The notes beneath the pieces are model-generated. The model was given only the letters and a program-made list of their open reading frames with translations. It searched no databases and was not told the DNA's origin. Both the position numbers and the translations under genes were made by a program. A stretch of 10,040 bases of DNA from Larix sibirica. Its lineage: Eukaryota > Streptophyta > Pinopsida > Pinales > Pinaceae. Location of the stretch: assembly GCA_004151065.3 (NCBI GenBank), contig NWUY0300100857.1, forward strand, positions 8,927-18,966, in the 5' to 3' direction. Shown in pieces: positions 1 through 7,977 of this stretch (positions are counted from its first letter, which is position 1; each line of letters begins with the position of its first letter).

Positions 1-21
1 TCCCATAACTGATTTAGGTGA

Positions 22-575
22 TTATGACACATCCTCAACCTGAAAAGGATCATTGGAAGAAGATCCCAAAGAGAGGTTAGTTATCAAGCATTTAGGGGTA
101 TCCATGTCCACATATTTGATATTCACATCTAACAACTTTGACTGCCCCTCACTATAATCCTCCTTTGTTTGAGAGATAAGGCAAATATTTGAGTGAATGT
201 AGACAAAATCTTCTGACTTTGATGATTGTTTCTCTTTCCTGAATGTATGAACCCATAATTGCTCTATTTTATCTCTTATGTTGAAGAGATACAAACTTGT
301 GAAACAACTCTATATGAAAGGGTTACCAATTTTGGGGTTTGAGCACCATAATAGACTACCATAATGCCCCTATTAGTGAGTTCATTTATTTTTCCCAATG
401 CACAACTTGTGATGAATGCAGTGAACTGGTGTTTTAGCTCCTTAATCTCCATCAGATCAGGACATTTCTTAATAAAATGCTACTTTAAAACCATTAACCA
501 CTTTCCAGTCTTTGTTTGGGTCCTTCCTTTTACCCCTAATTTAGCCAATTAATCCTCATCGTAGTACTCGAGGTT
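22..575 (-). pseudogene. hAT-family transposase, C-terminal fragment (decayed)
   Basis: Read on the minus strand, this is the end of a plant hAT transposase, the enzyme that cuts and pastes hAT DNA transposons. Around 362-290 the reading YYGAQTPKL...RVVSQVCISS matches the hAT dimerization pattern (WW..YG..TP.L...A.RVLSQ..SSS.CERNWS). It continues into FIHS.KRN, then EDFVYIHSNICLISQ, which matches the usual 'R.NDLVFVHSNLRLLSR' tail. Upstream (560-365) a matching frame reads CPDLMEIKELKHQF and similar. The copy is dead: stops fall after DED (about 551), inside the K.HF segment, and at the positions where C and W of the 'CERNW' motif are expected. A frameshift near 240 separates the KRN part from the open stretch ending at 22-24. 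The N-terminal zinc finger and the DDE core are not visible, and no terminal inverted repeat can be seen because the window starts just past the stop. The family is fairly clear; the exact hAT subfamily is not. Confidence 0.7.
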
Positions 576-719
576 TTAAGGCATAGGCGAGAACTACTTG
601 GAATATATGTTTAAAGTCTAGAAATGGGAATCGTATATGTAGGATGTGATGCATAGTCACAATGGGTGGGGAATTTCTAATGGATTTAGAAAGGAACCCA
701 CAATTGATAAGAAAAGAAA

Positions 720-910
720 AAATGGCTTAAAAGATTAGTCAAAGTTTGGAAACTCACAAGTGATCATTTGTTGGATGTATTATGAGTTCTTCAAAAAATT
801 GTATCTCGTAAAGATGCATGGGGAATTCTTGAGAATATATTCTCCAAACCTCATGAATAACAAGCTATTCAACTTAAAAACCAACAGATTACTATTGTAG
901 GAAACTATTT
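720..910 (+). pseudogene. Copia-type retrotransposon Gag fragment (UBN2-like)
   Basis: One reading frame gives WLKRLVKVWKLTSDHLLDVL, a stop, VLQKIVSRKDAWGILENIFS, then KPHE, a stop, and QAIQLKNQQITIV. This fits the plant Copia Gag pattern 'W......sdev...V...tsakeaWe.L...fs......i.qLr.qL..'. Gag packages element RNA into particles. Only this middle portion is visible. No zinc knuckle or protease can be read downstream, and two stops interrupt it. It lies on the same strand as the RNase H end and LTR at 1640-1880, so both could belong to one badly deleted Copia element. The similarity is short and from memory, so this is a moderate call. Confidence 0.42.
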
Positions 911-1247
911 CAGTTACAAAATAGTAAATTACTAAATAATAATACAAAAATTCAGAAGTACAATTTGTTACTGCATGAGCCCATATTCAAATTCTTTGAC
1001 AAGTATCAAAAGATGAAGAATGATCATGATGTTTTGCTTTAACAATAGGGATTTAGCCAACAAAGACAAATCAATCCAGAATTTGCACAACCAACAAAAT
1101 TTTATACAAAAAGTAAGTGAATTCAGAAATACTGAAGGGGAGGAGGAATAGGTACTCTAGATTCTAAACTCCACAAAAGGACATTTATCCCTTTTCTAAT
1201 ATATTTGATACTCATGAACTGTTAGGTACTCATAAGTTGTATTCTCC
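911..1247. other. Unassigned AT-rich stretch between Gag and G-patch fragments
   Basis: No open frame longer than about 35 codons and no recognisable domain. A short glutamine- and asparagine-rich reading around 1040-1110 could be degraded Gag tail or the acidic N-terminal part of a TFIP11-like protein, but neither can be supported. Confidence 0.3.
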
Positions 1248-1400
1248 CAATTTGAGAAACATACTGAAGGTATTTGTTATAAATTACTTTGTCAGATGGG
1301 AAATATAGGTGGTGGAATTGGGAAACATTGGCATGGAATTATCACTCCTACAGAGCTTGAGATGAGACCAATGAGAGCATGCGTTGGATATATTGATACT
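1248..1400 (+). pseudogene. G-patch domain fragment, TFIP11/STIPL1-like splicing factor
   Basis: The frame reads QFEKHTEGICYKLLCQMGNI followed by GGGIGKHWHGIITPTELEMR, then PMRACVGY. This lines up along its length with the plant TFIP11/STIPL1 G-patch ('FEKHTKGIG.KLLEKMGYKGGGLGKN.QGI..PIEA..RPKN.GMG'). TFIP11 (Ntr1 in yeast) uses the G-patch to activate the helicase Prp43/DHX15 for spliceosome disassembly in the nucleus. The glycine core GGGxGK and the GI.xP motif are kept. The MGY tyrosine, the GLGKN asparagine and the RPKN segment have changed, which suggests relaxed constraint. The frame runs on to about 1470 without further similarity, and no full TFIP11 body follows. A short reading at 1455-1490 (SIIIDFQGP) faintly recalls the 'VIDMRGPQ' segment of the same family in another frame. 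Flanked by Copia pieces on both sides. Confidence 0.68.
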
Positions 1401-1641
1401 TCATTGCCAGATAAAAGTCACCTTGATTTCATTGCCAGATATAAGTGGCCCTGTTGTTTCTATTATTATTGATTTTCAGGGACCATATCACGTTCCTTAT
1501 AATCAGTGAAAACTAGATACCTCCACATCCACATTTGAGGTATATAGATATCTTAACCACTTTGGTATCAACATTCTTATTGCCATAGTTCTGCTTGCAA
1601 ATTGACAATTAAGAAGCATAGATTCTCTGTTAAGAGCTTGT

Positions 1642-1836
1642 TTGCTCTTCATCATGGTCAGGATGTTGTTGACATTTTTAGGGTATTCAAGAGCTGATCC
1701 AAGATCAGGTAACGTTTATGTGAAGCATTGTTGCACAAATGACCAAATTCTAGGAATCCTTCTTAAATATTTAAATAGAGGCCAAATTTGTACTCTACTT
1801 GGGATGAAGGAAGTTGACATTAATGTTGGACAATAG
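1642..1836 (+). pseudogene. Copia polyprotein C-terminus (end of RNase H)
   Basis: The last 45 codons of this frame, GNVYVKHCCTNDQILGILLK followed by YLNRGQICTLLGMKEVDI, match the C-terminal end of plant Copia RNase H ('G.I.L.YC.T.DQ.ADI.TKPL.R.KF..LR..LGM'). RNase H removes the RNA strand during reverse transcription. The usual ADIxTKPL has become LGILLKYL, and the upstream catalytic part and reverse transcriptase are missing, so this is a non-functional remnant. It ends in two adjacent stop codons, and a polypurine tract plus LTR start follow within 45 bases, exactly where a Copia element should have them. That position supports the call independently of the weak protein similarity. Confidence 0.62.
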
Positions 1837-1865
1837 TAATGTCCTTTCCTTACCCTCAAGTCAAG

Positions 1866-1876
1866 TTAAGGGGGGA
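1866..1876 (+). other. Polypurine tract of a Copia element
   Basis: A run of purines (AAGGGGGGA at 1868-1876, preceded by GTT) lies directly before a TG dinucleotide that starts a plausible LTR. It is about 30 bases after the polyprotein stop. Polypurine tracts prime plus-strand DNA synthesis in LTR retrotransposons. Confidence 0.65.
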
Positions 1877-1888
1877 TGTAGTGTTTAT

Positions 1889-2002
1889 TAATCTTGGCTT
1901 GTAGGTTAATAAATGCTTACAAAGTTCTGAGTCTTCTGACTAAAAGGCAATGTCTTTTTGTCACACCTATTTGGGCATTGCTTAACCTACAAGACATGAT
2001 TA
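1889..2002. repeat. Imperfect 28-bp inverted repeat with 58-bp loop
   Basis: Arm 1 is 1889-1916 (TAATCTTGGCTTGTAGGTTA and onward). Arm 2 is 1975-2002 and reads the same on the reverse strand with 24 of 28 positions identical. A transcript of the LTR could fold here into a stem. The arms begin 12 bases inside the LTR. Confidence 0.75.
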
Positions 2003-2219
2003 GTTAACATTAACATAATTCTGGTCCTTGATAGGAGTAAAAGGCTAGGTTGAAAAATTTGGATGGACTTTCACATTAATTTCCTTTCTAGCAGTTAGTC
2101 TTCTAAATATATCAATTTGTTTTGCAGCATCCAAAATTTCTATTAGAAGCGTTGGACTTGCATCCCTTAGGAAATTTTGAGAGTGTATATTTTTAATGTT
2201 CAGTGTTATTGAACTTGGT

Positions 2220-2319
2220 TGAGTCAGATTTATTTTTTGAGCAAAAAAAATTGGACTCCACTACTGACTTGAGGGTGGTGTTTGACTTGTCCAAGTCAGT
2301 GCCTGACTCAATTGACTCA
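2220..2319. promoter_or_regulatory. Cluster of TGACTCA (GCN4/bZIP-type) motifs in the LTR
   Basis: Exact TGACTCA occurs at 2304-2310 and 2313-2319, and its reverse complement TGAGTCA at 2220-2226. TTGACT cores, as in WRKY W-boxes, overlap or lie close by (2282, 2312). Plant bZIP factors bind TGACTCA-type sites. The cluster lies upstream of the presumed LTR transcription start, where enhancers usually sit. Activity is inference only. Confidence 0.35.
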
Positions 2320-2773
2320 TACCCAAGATGAGTGAGTTGGTTGATTCTACATCAGGTGATGTGTCAGCTATTGGTGGGGCCAAATTTCGGGAAAAGCAAA
2401 ACAAAAACATAAACCATAACCTACCTAAACCTTAATTTTGCCATACAAATAGACTCCCTCGCCTTTATTACCTCATTAACTTCTCATTTGGACTGTTTGA
2501 AGTTTGGAGTCTTTGGAGAGGGAAAATACTTCTCCTGGCATCCTGCTCGTGTAGATGATTTTGTGCTGATTTGGTATGGACTCGGAGCTGATTTCAGAGG
2601 AGAATCGATTTGATTAATAGTTTGACGATTTTTGGACTTTGGAGGCTACTTAGAGCCTTAATGTGTATGTACTATGTATTATATCCCAATATATCTATCA
2701 CTTTTCAGATCTTTAATTTTATGTATCTTAGAACTTATATTTCAATGTGATTTTGACGATTTGTACCCTTACA

Positions 2774-3107
2774 GTTGCATGCAAGATAAATCAGCAAACT
2801 TCCATATTTTTTGTTTAAATGCTTGTATTTACATTGATGTGCATGCATATATCTCTTTTGTGTTTTCAATTTTTATAATTAGATCTAGTTTTTAAAATTA
2901 TGCTGAGTTTACTCCAAGATGAAGGCCAAGTCCTCAGTTGACTACGAATTGAAGGCTTTACTAAGTCCAATCTGAGTGCAAGTCCGATAACTTAGGTTAT
3001 TTTCCTTTTCCATCAAAGATGTTTGGATAGTGTTTTTTTTGTGTGTTTGATGTTCTTGTCAGAAAGAGATCTCTGATTCTCTATTGTTTTTCCAATACTA
3101 AGAACAG
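2774..3107. other. Unassigned stretch, possibly intron remnant before the hydrolase exon
   Basis: No domain is recognised. The end (about 3031-3107) is T-rich and finishes in a CAG just before the hydrolase exon, as the 3' end of a plant intron would. No first exon of the hydrolase could be found upstream. Confidence 0.3.
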
Positions 3108-3281
3108 GTACAAAGAAACATGCACCAACTTATAAGGAGGTCTACTCACTTTCTATCACTGCTGATCGTATTCAACTTCCAGATGGAAGGTACATTGCAT
3201 ATAGGGAAGAAGGGGTTTCAGCAAGCCTGGATAGACATTTGATCTTAGTCATTCATTCCTTTGTTTCATCTCGTCTAAAAG
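3108..3281 (+). pseudogene. Single exon of a plant alpha/beta-hydrolase superfamily protein
   Basis: The frame encodes RIQLPDGRYIAYREEGVS, then LDRHLILVIHSFVSSRLKG. Plant alpha/beta-hydrolases of the family with 'R(I/L)xLxDGRxLAYxExGVP...I(I/L)xxHGFxSS' have this as their N-terminal beta strands and oxyanion-hole segment. The segment is open throughout. It is preceded by CAG and followed by G|GTAACG. Both ends cut the codon after its first base, giving a symmetric phase 1-1 exon of 174 nt. The HG dipeptide usual at the oxyanion hole is HS here; some plant members of this family also lack the HG, so this is not proof of decay. The nucleophile elbow (GxSxG) and the catalytic Asp/His would lie on later exons, and none is visible. 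KIN-12-like sequence begins about 30 bases downstream, so this is a stranded exon. Confidence 0.68.
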
Positions 3282-3311
3282 GTAACGTTTTTGAAATACA
3301 TAAGCATGTTT

Positions 3312-5310
3312 GATCTAGTTTTCAAGAGTTAAATTTGCTTCATGTGCATCAAGAATCAATACGTAAAGAGATTGATTTGCTTCATGTGCATCTTCATGAA
3401 TCTAACATAAGGACTGGTTAGTTACAGAAGTATAACATCGAGTTAAAAATTGAGATTGAAGAGTATAAAGTCTCTATAGCTGAGTTGCAAGTGGATTTAA
3501 ACAATGGTGACTCGGAAAGAACTTTTGAAGCAATCAAGGGAAGAGAAAGCTTGGGTGGATAATTGGAAACATTGAAAATGGAACTTTTGGATTTAAAGAA
3601 GAAGAAGGAAACAATAAGCAAAGAAATGATAGAGAAGGTATCTGAAGTTACAATTTTGCATCAAGAAATGGATCAACATACTAGGTTGCAGAGCTCTCTT
3701 CAGGAAACTCTTCGACAGGTAGATGATTTGCAAAGAGAGAATCATAAGCTCTCTCTTCAACTGAAACAATCTTCTGAAAGAATTATACATTTGGAAGAAG
3801 AAAAGATATCCCTTGGATAGGAGGGATCTAGAATACACGAAATATTATGTTCATTAATCCTCGAGCTTGATCAGAGTTTTGAAATATCAGCTTATTTTGA
3901 GAAGATTTCTGCTGATGCCAATGGAAAGTTGGAAAAGAGGGATGAAGACATTGTAGCTCTGCATAGGCAGATAGAGGAAGCATCCACCAGTGCAATGAGT
4001 GCTTGGAACAGAAAAATAAAGAGTTACAAGACAAAGTAAGCACATTGGAGGCATCTTTTGGTGCACTACAATCTAATATTGATATGAAAAACAGATATTT
4101 AATTTAGGTTCAACTTGCCCAAAACTTTTGAGGAGATTGAATACAAGAACCAAAAGAGCAAGGGTTTAATGACTAGATTGAATGCCTCTAAGATGGAAAA
4201 CTATGAAGTTAAGAGAGAATAGTGGTAAATAGGTTGAAACTATAGAAATATTAATTTCTAAGCTTCATCAAAGCAATGGTGTTCTTCAAGAAATCAGGAA
4301 GGAAAATGCTAAACACGTTGTAAATTTGCAAGATAAAGAAGCAGAGATTATTAGGCTATTTCAGCAGAAGGAAAACATTTCTAATCATTTGTATGAAGTG
4401 GAGGGAGAGAATGAAGCAATGAAGGAAACTCTATGCAGTGAAAATGACAGACTTCAAGAATTGGCCGAGCAGATAGCTCTTAAATATGATTATTTGAACT
4501 GGGTACGGACTATTGCTCTGCAATTGACCAAATATAGTGGTTGTTCCACTCATGTAGCTGAAAAGCTTGAGGCCAAGCTTTCTAGTTTGCAGGCCAAAGT
4601 TTCCTCTATCATGCCTGTGGAGAGGGCTGATGAAACACTGGTCATAGAAAAATTCCTTAAATACATATCTGAACTCGAGGAGAATGCACATTTGTTTTTA
4701 GCTAAAATTGAATTGCTTGAGTTAAACTTCAAAGATCTATTTTCACAAAATGCTTCATTAATGACAGAACTACAATGGAAAGAGGAAATTCTAAAAGGTT
4801 TGCAATTTGATTTGAGTTTATTGCAAGAGTCTGCATCCAAAGCAAAGGACCAAAAATATGAAGTTCTGGAGGCTTCTATAGCATTGAAATTGGTTCAGGA
4901 AGATATACTGACAAAAAATAATGAGCTCAACACAGTTATGTCTCACAATATAAGGCTAGAGGTAGAGCTAATGGAGAAAGTAAGTGAATTAACCAGCCTG
5001 AACATTGAGCTTACAAAACTAAAGGAGAATTTGGCATCTGTCTCAAATGAAAACTCTAAGCTTGCAACTGATGTTGAAGACCTGTTAGCAAAGAGAAATT
5101 CTGAAAAAGTGGAATTGGAAGAGAAACATAAAATAATTGAAGGATTAGAGGAAGAACTCCTTGAAATGAGTTCTCTAGTGTAATGATGAACTTGAATAGG
5201 GGAAAAAATTCTATCCAGTAATAATTTATAATAGAGTACAATCTAGCTACAGATGCATCAGATGCATCAAGAGCTTTAGATGGATCAAGAGAAGCTCGCA
5301 TAACATGACG
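3312..5310 (+). pseudogene. KIN-12 (POK-type) kinesin coiled-coil tail, pseudogene fragment
   Basis: This long fragment reads as coiled coil rich in E, K, L and Q. The motif LKGLQFDLSLLQESASKAKD at about 4793-4852, followed by LATDVEDLLAKRNSEKVELE, closely resembles the tails of plant KIN-12/POK kinesins ('IKGLLFDLSLLQESASNTKDQKDE'). POK kinesins guide the phragmoplast and mark the division plane. Only tail sequence is present: no motor domain, P-loop or neck. Frames change near 3998, 4125 and 4230. In-frame stops are at 3419, 3560, 3818, 4105, 4220, 4226 and 5181; several sit where glutamine fits, so C-to-T change is likely. The longest open part runs from 4233 to 5180. Similarity fades after 5181, with further coil (QMHQMHQEL) to about 5310. 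No intron is evident over 1.9 kb. The match is from memory; generic coiled-coil similarity is the main alternative. Confidence 0.65.
3333..3392 (+). repeat. 18-bp direct repeat inside the kinesin-tail fragment
   Basis: ATTTGCTTCATGTGCATC occurs perfectly at 3333-3350 and 3375-3392, 42 bases apart start to start (14 codons, or two heptads). It is in the coding frame and gives LLHVH twice. It may be an old in-frame duplication in the coil. Confidence 0.8.
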
Positions 5311-5489
5311 TTCTGGTTTGTATAGTTTACTCTCATTGACTATACTTTACACTCAAATTTCTGGTTTGGTTTTTGGTTGGTGCCTATGAAGTCCAAACCC
5401 AATATTTTACTCCATCTGATTAACAAATATCCAACTCAATACACAACAAATCATCCACAAATCAAAGGAGATTCACATGATCATCTTCA
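5311..5489. other. Unassigned spacer between kinesin tail and LINE fragment
   Basis: AT-rich, with no credible frame. It may contain degraded LINE sequence upstream of the recognisable endonuclease motif. Confidence 0.3.
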
Positions 5490-5610
5490 TAATGTAGTGC
5501 TAGAAAAAACCATCTGAATGCAATCCAAAAGATAAAACCTGATGTATTTCTCCTAGAAACAATGTGTGGTGGGGATAAATCTTGTGAAATTATTTATGTT
5601 CTCAGTATAA
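5490..5610 (+). pseudogene. LINE retrotransposon endonuclease fragment
   Basis: The frame from about 5499 reads ARKNHLNAIQKIKPDVFLLE and then TMCGGDKSCEIIYVLSIR. This matches the plant L1-type apurinic endonuclease segment 'RK..I...I...KPDI.FLQETK..GDKA.E'. That enzyme nicks target DNA to start LINE integration. The glutamine of the 'LQET' motif is missing, so the sequence reads LLET. The catalytic glutamate is kept, but the downstream domain and the reverse transcriptase are absent, so it is a short remnant. The preceding 'N.RGL' motif is not readable, probably because of frameshifts. Confidence 0.55.
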
Positions 5611-5913
5611 GGAGAGAAGGAAGAGAAAAAAAGATATGTATTTATTTTCTCAATCTCATTTATTTTCTCAGACATAAAATATCTATAAATTTCTCTTACC
5701 TTTGATATTTTCTTGTGCAGGTTCAAGTCTGGGTTGTTTAGAAGAGATAAAAGGGTGCTATAGTCTAGTCCTAAGTATGGACATCTTTCAACACCTGGTT
5801 ATCTAAAAAACAAATATTTTCCCCCCATGGGGTAGGTCCATAATTTTTTTTTATATAGTGTAATCATTTAAGGCATGGTGGTGGCCTTTCAAGGCCCGAG
5901 TGTCTGAGCCTTT

Positions 5914-5925
5914 ACTCTGATACCA
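5914..5925 (-). other. Primer-binding site for initiator-Met tRNA (Copia, minus strand)
   Basis: On the minus strand this is TGGTATCAGAGT, matching 11 of 12 bases of the usual plant retroelement primer-binding site TGGTATCAGAGC. It sits two bases inside an LTR end (CTTACA), the expected arrangement. The element's internal region should therefore run to lower coordinates, but no Gag is recognisable there. Confidence 0.75.
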
Positions 5926-5927
5926 TA

Positions 5928-6300
5928 TGTAAGAACCTTCCATAGGTGGATTTTTAGGGAGGATTTTGAAGTAGGTGGATTTTGAGGGAGAATTTGAAGG
6001 CGATTTGGACTGGAAATAACCAATGGACATTTAATCTAACTTGGAGAAGGCCTTCATCCCTGTTCCCCCATCATTGGAGAAGGGTATTCTTGCTTGGGCA
6101 TTCCTTCTTGGGAGAAGAGGAAGCATTGGAAACCACAAAGTATAAGGCACACATGAAAGACAAATGTTGATAATTGGCCCTGTGATCACCGAAGACAAAG
6201 CATAGATAGACATATTAGAGTGGTTGTGCCTCAAGTGTCAGGTATTATGGGAAAATTTTCAAAGGTACAGTTACATCATGGTAGAGACTAGGTAGAGGAT
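5928..6300 (-). mobile_element. LTR (3' part) of a minus-strand Copia element; far end unknown
   Basis: The LTR ends in CTTACA on the minus strand, seen as TGTAAG at 5928 on the plus strand, next to the primer-binding site. The first 70 bases contain an imperfect tandem repeat of about 29 bases. The distant end cannot be placed: no clear matching TG end or target-site duplication is seen, so 6300 is only a nominal limit. Confidence 0.5.
5944..6000. repeat. Imperfect tandem repeat, unit about 29 bp, in the LTR
   Basis: AGGTGGATTTTTAGGGAGGA and following bases (5944-5972) are repeated at 5973-6000 with a few substitutions and one base deleted. This is a simple two-copy duplication in the transcribed end of the LTR. 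Confidence 0.75.
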
Positions 6301-7524
6301 TCAATAACATTATAAGGAGATCCTTTGTGATGCTAGGATCCGGTCCCTTCTCCTATACTCTTGAGCACTAGTCTTCCATCATCAAACAACATACAAGTTT
6401 TCCTTTAGAATGATCAATTCATATTTTGCTTTCCTAAGAATGGCTCTTTCTATACATTGGTCAATGAGAAGCCAGTAGAGATGGTCATGGATGTTTCACA
6501 TAACAGTATTAATCTTTGTATTCAATCCGCTGCATTGCCTTCTAGTTACCCCATATATTCTGTCTTAGTGTTCCAATAGAGCTCCAACTTGAGATAGATG
6601 TTCCCCAGACCAACAATCTTATCTATTTAGCTCCATTTCATGTGCAATGTTGTTTGTATTAGATTTGATTGATATATTGACTCATTAGTGGATAAGGTTA
6701 CTTGTTTCTAGTAGAATAGAGGACACCAGGGTATTAGGGGTTGGTCAAGGGGTTAGGTTTCTAGGTTCAGTGCATTAAATTAGTGGGTTACTAACTTACT
6801 TTCGCTTTCCAATTAGGTGCATTGTTTAAGTTAACAAGTTAGTTTAGTGAATTAAGTTAATAGGTTTTTAATGGCTATTTTATCTATTTAACTGACTAGC
6901 TCTTTACATCCTAGAAAATATAATAGTGGGGTTCACTCTATCTCTTCAACTCCCTGTGCCTGTTCATGTGATTTCCTCTACTTTGTTATGGTTGTGCTTC
7001 CTTATACTTTTGTCTTCAATGTAGTTCTCTCTTCCTACAACATTTTCGCACTACACAACTTCTTGCATAATTGTGTTAGATATATCAACATTGCCAAAAT
7101 GTCACATATTTCTTATAATTAGTCCTTCTTGCATGCTCCTTTCCATGTTCACCTCTATGTAAGTAATCCTTCTGCACCCATTCATGATGTCGTGATGATG
7201 AATCTACCTTGACCATTGTTCCAGAAAACTCTTTCTCTTTGAGTCAAAACTACATGGCAATTCTATGCTTAAATTATGTACTTAAGAAATGGTATGCTTA
7301 TATGCAACCAAACTCTATTACTCTTGTGCAAAATATTTCATGATTGTGCTCATTTCTTTCTCTTTGACTCTCTCTTATTAATTTTTTGGTGCATGATTTC
7401 CATCACACATGTACTTATATTTTTTCATCCTTGATGCTACGTTAGATACAAATTATGTCAAAATTACCATTGTTTCAAAGAAAAAGGTCATATTTAATAT
7501 TGTAATACACAGCCATTAGAGAAG
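6301..7524. other. Long unassigned AT-rich region, probably decayed transposon DNA
   Basis: I read all frames and found no recognisable protein domain. The best open stretches are about 45-65 codons: plus strand about 6436-6570, and minus strand 7216-7085 starting MVKVDSSSRHHEWVQKDY. Neither matches a family I know. The part at 6740-6890 is dense in GTTA/TTAA words and could be the distal (U3) part of the minus-strand LTR at 5928, but no LTR end confirms that. Confidence 0.35.
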
Positions 7525-7584
7525 TGTTAAACTCCAATGTTTCTAACATTATTCAAGAGCAATGTTAAACTCCATGTTTCTAAC
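7525..7584. repeat. Short tandem duplication (38-bp period)
   Basis: TGTTAAACTCCAATGTTTCT plus AAC at 7525-7547 recurs at 7563-7584 with one base deleted, so 22 of 23 positions match. It lies just beyond the left end of the Gypsy Gag fragment. Confidence 0.8.
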
Positions 7585-7617
7585 GCTGCTAGGGATGCTT
7601 TTTTTTTGTTTTTTCGG

Positions 7618-7860
7618 CTACATATCTTTCCTAAAATCCTTCCAACCCTTTATACTTTCCCTAGCAAGAGACTTGTACCAATTCCAAGCTTCACCTTCTA
7701 GTGTTTGTACGAACAAATTCATGAGGATAGCCTCATGCTCCACCTTCAAATCCTTCACAATTTTAAGGAATTATGTCAAGTGGTCTTCCTCTCGGACCAC
7801 ATTGTCAAGCTGATACTTAGGAAACATCTTTCTATAGCTTTTGGATCCCATTAAATCCCT
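7618..7860 (-). pseudogene. Ty3/Gypsy-type retrotransposon Gag fragment
   Basis: On the minus strand the frame reads FPKYQLDNVVREEDHLT, a stop, FLKIVKDLKVEHEAILMNLF, then VQTLEGEAWNWYKSLARESI and KGWKDFRKDM before a stop. This fits the retrotransposon Gag pattern 'P.f.G....peeHl..Fl......v.hEd....lF..sLeG.A..WY.sL...SI.sW..F...F', typical of plant Gypsy elements. The WY and SIxxW signature residues are intact. One stop interrupts the domain and another closes it at 7620-7618. No protease, polymerase or LTR of this element is found in the window. The element type is well supported, its subfamily is not. Confidence 0.72.
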
Positions 7861-7977
7861 GGAGAAGCATTGAGAGTATATGCCTTCCATTGGTTATCGG
7901 GAATGTGTAAAGAGCAGAATTTAAGAGAGTCTACCCAGTTAAATACTTAGAGTCCACTAGTTATGTAGAGATTGCAG

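Larger units (their letters stand above)
1877..2773 (+). mobile_element. 3' LTR of the Copia remnant; right end uncertain
   Basis: The LTR starts as TGTAGTG just after the polypurine tract. Its end is not clear. One candidate is the CTTACA-type end at 2768-2773, which mirrors the TGTA start, but no matching 5' LTR exists in the window to confirm this. A promoter-like stretch lies around 2440-2460 (ATACAAATAGACTCCCTC), which would place a U3/R boundary there. The segment also contains a long imperfect inverted repeat at 1889-2002 and three TGACTCA-type motifs at 2220-2319. No coding potential is credible inside it. Confidence 0.5.

Noticed and set aside
364-552. Plus-strand open stretch of 62 codons
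   Set aside because: It is the opposite-strand shadow of the hAT transposase fragment, which explains the same bases.
2674-2895. Plus-strand 73-codon hydrophobic open frame
   Set aside because: Composition (I, L, F, Y and S rich) is what AT-rich DNA gives by chance, and no domain is recognised. It spans the presumed LTR end.
5700-5720. Good-looking splice acceptor (pyrimidine-rich, TTGTGCAG)
   Set aside because: No coding exon follows in any frame, and the sequence lies in what is probably the leader of the minus-strand Copia element.
5822-5833. CCCCATGGGG palindrome next to a C run
   Set aside because: Too short and too simple to imply a function.
7085-7216. Minus-strand 43-codon frame starting MVKVDSSSRHHEW
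   Set aside because: Composition looks more protein-like than its surroundings, but it is short and matches no family I know.
7562-7813. Plus-strand 83-codon open frame
   Set aside because: Antisense shadow of the Gypsy Gag fragment on the minus strand.
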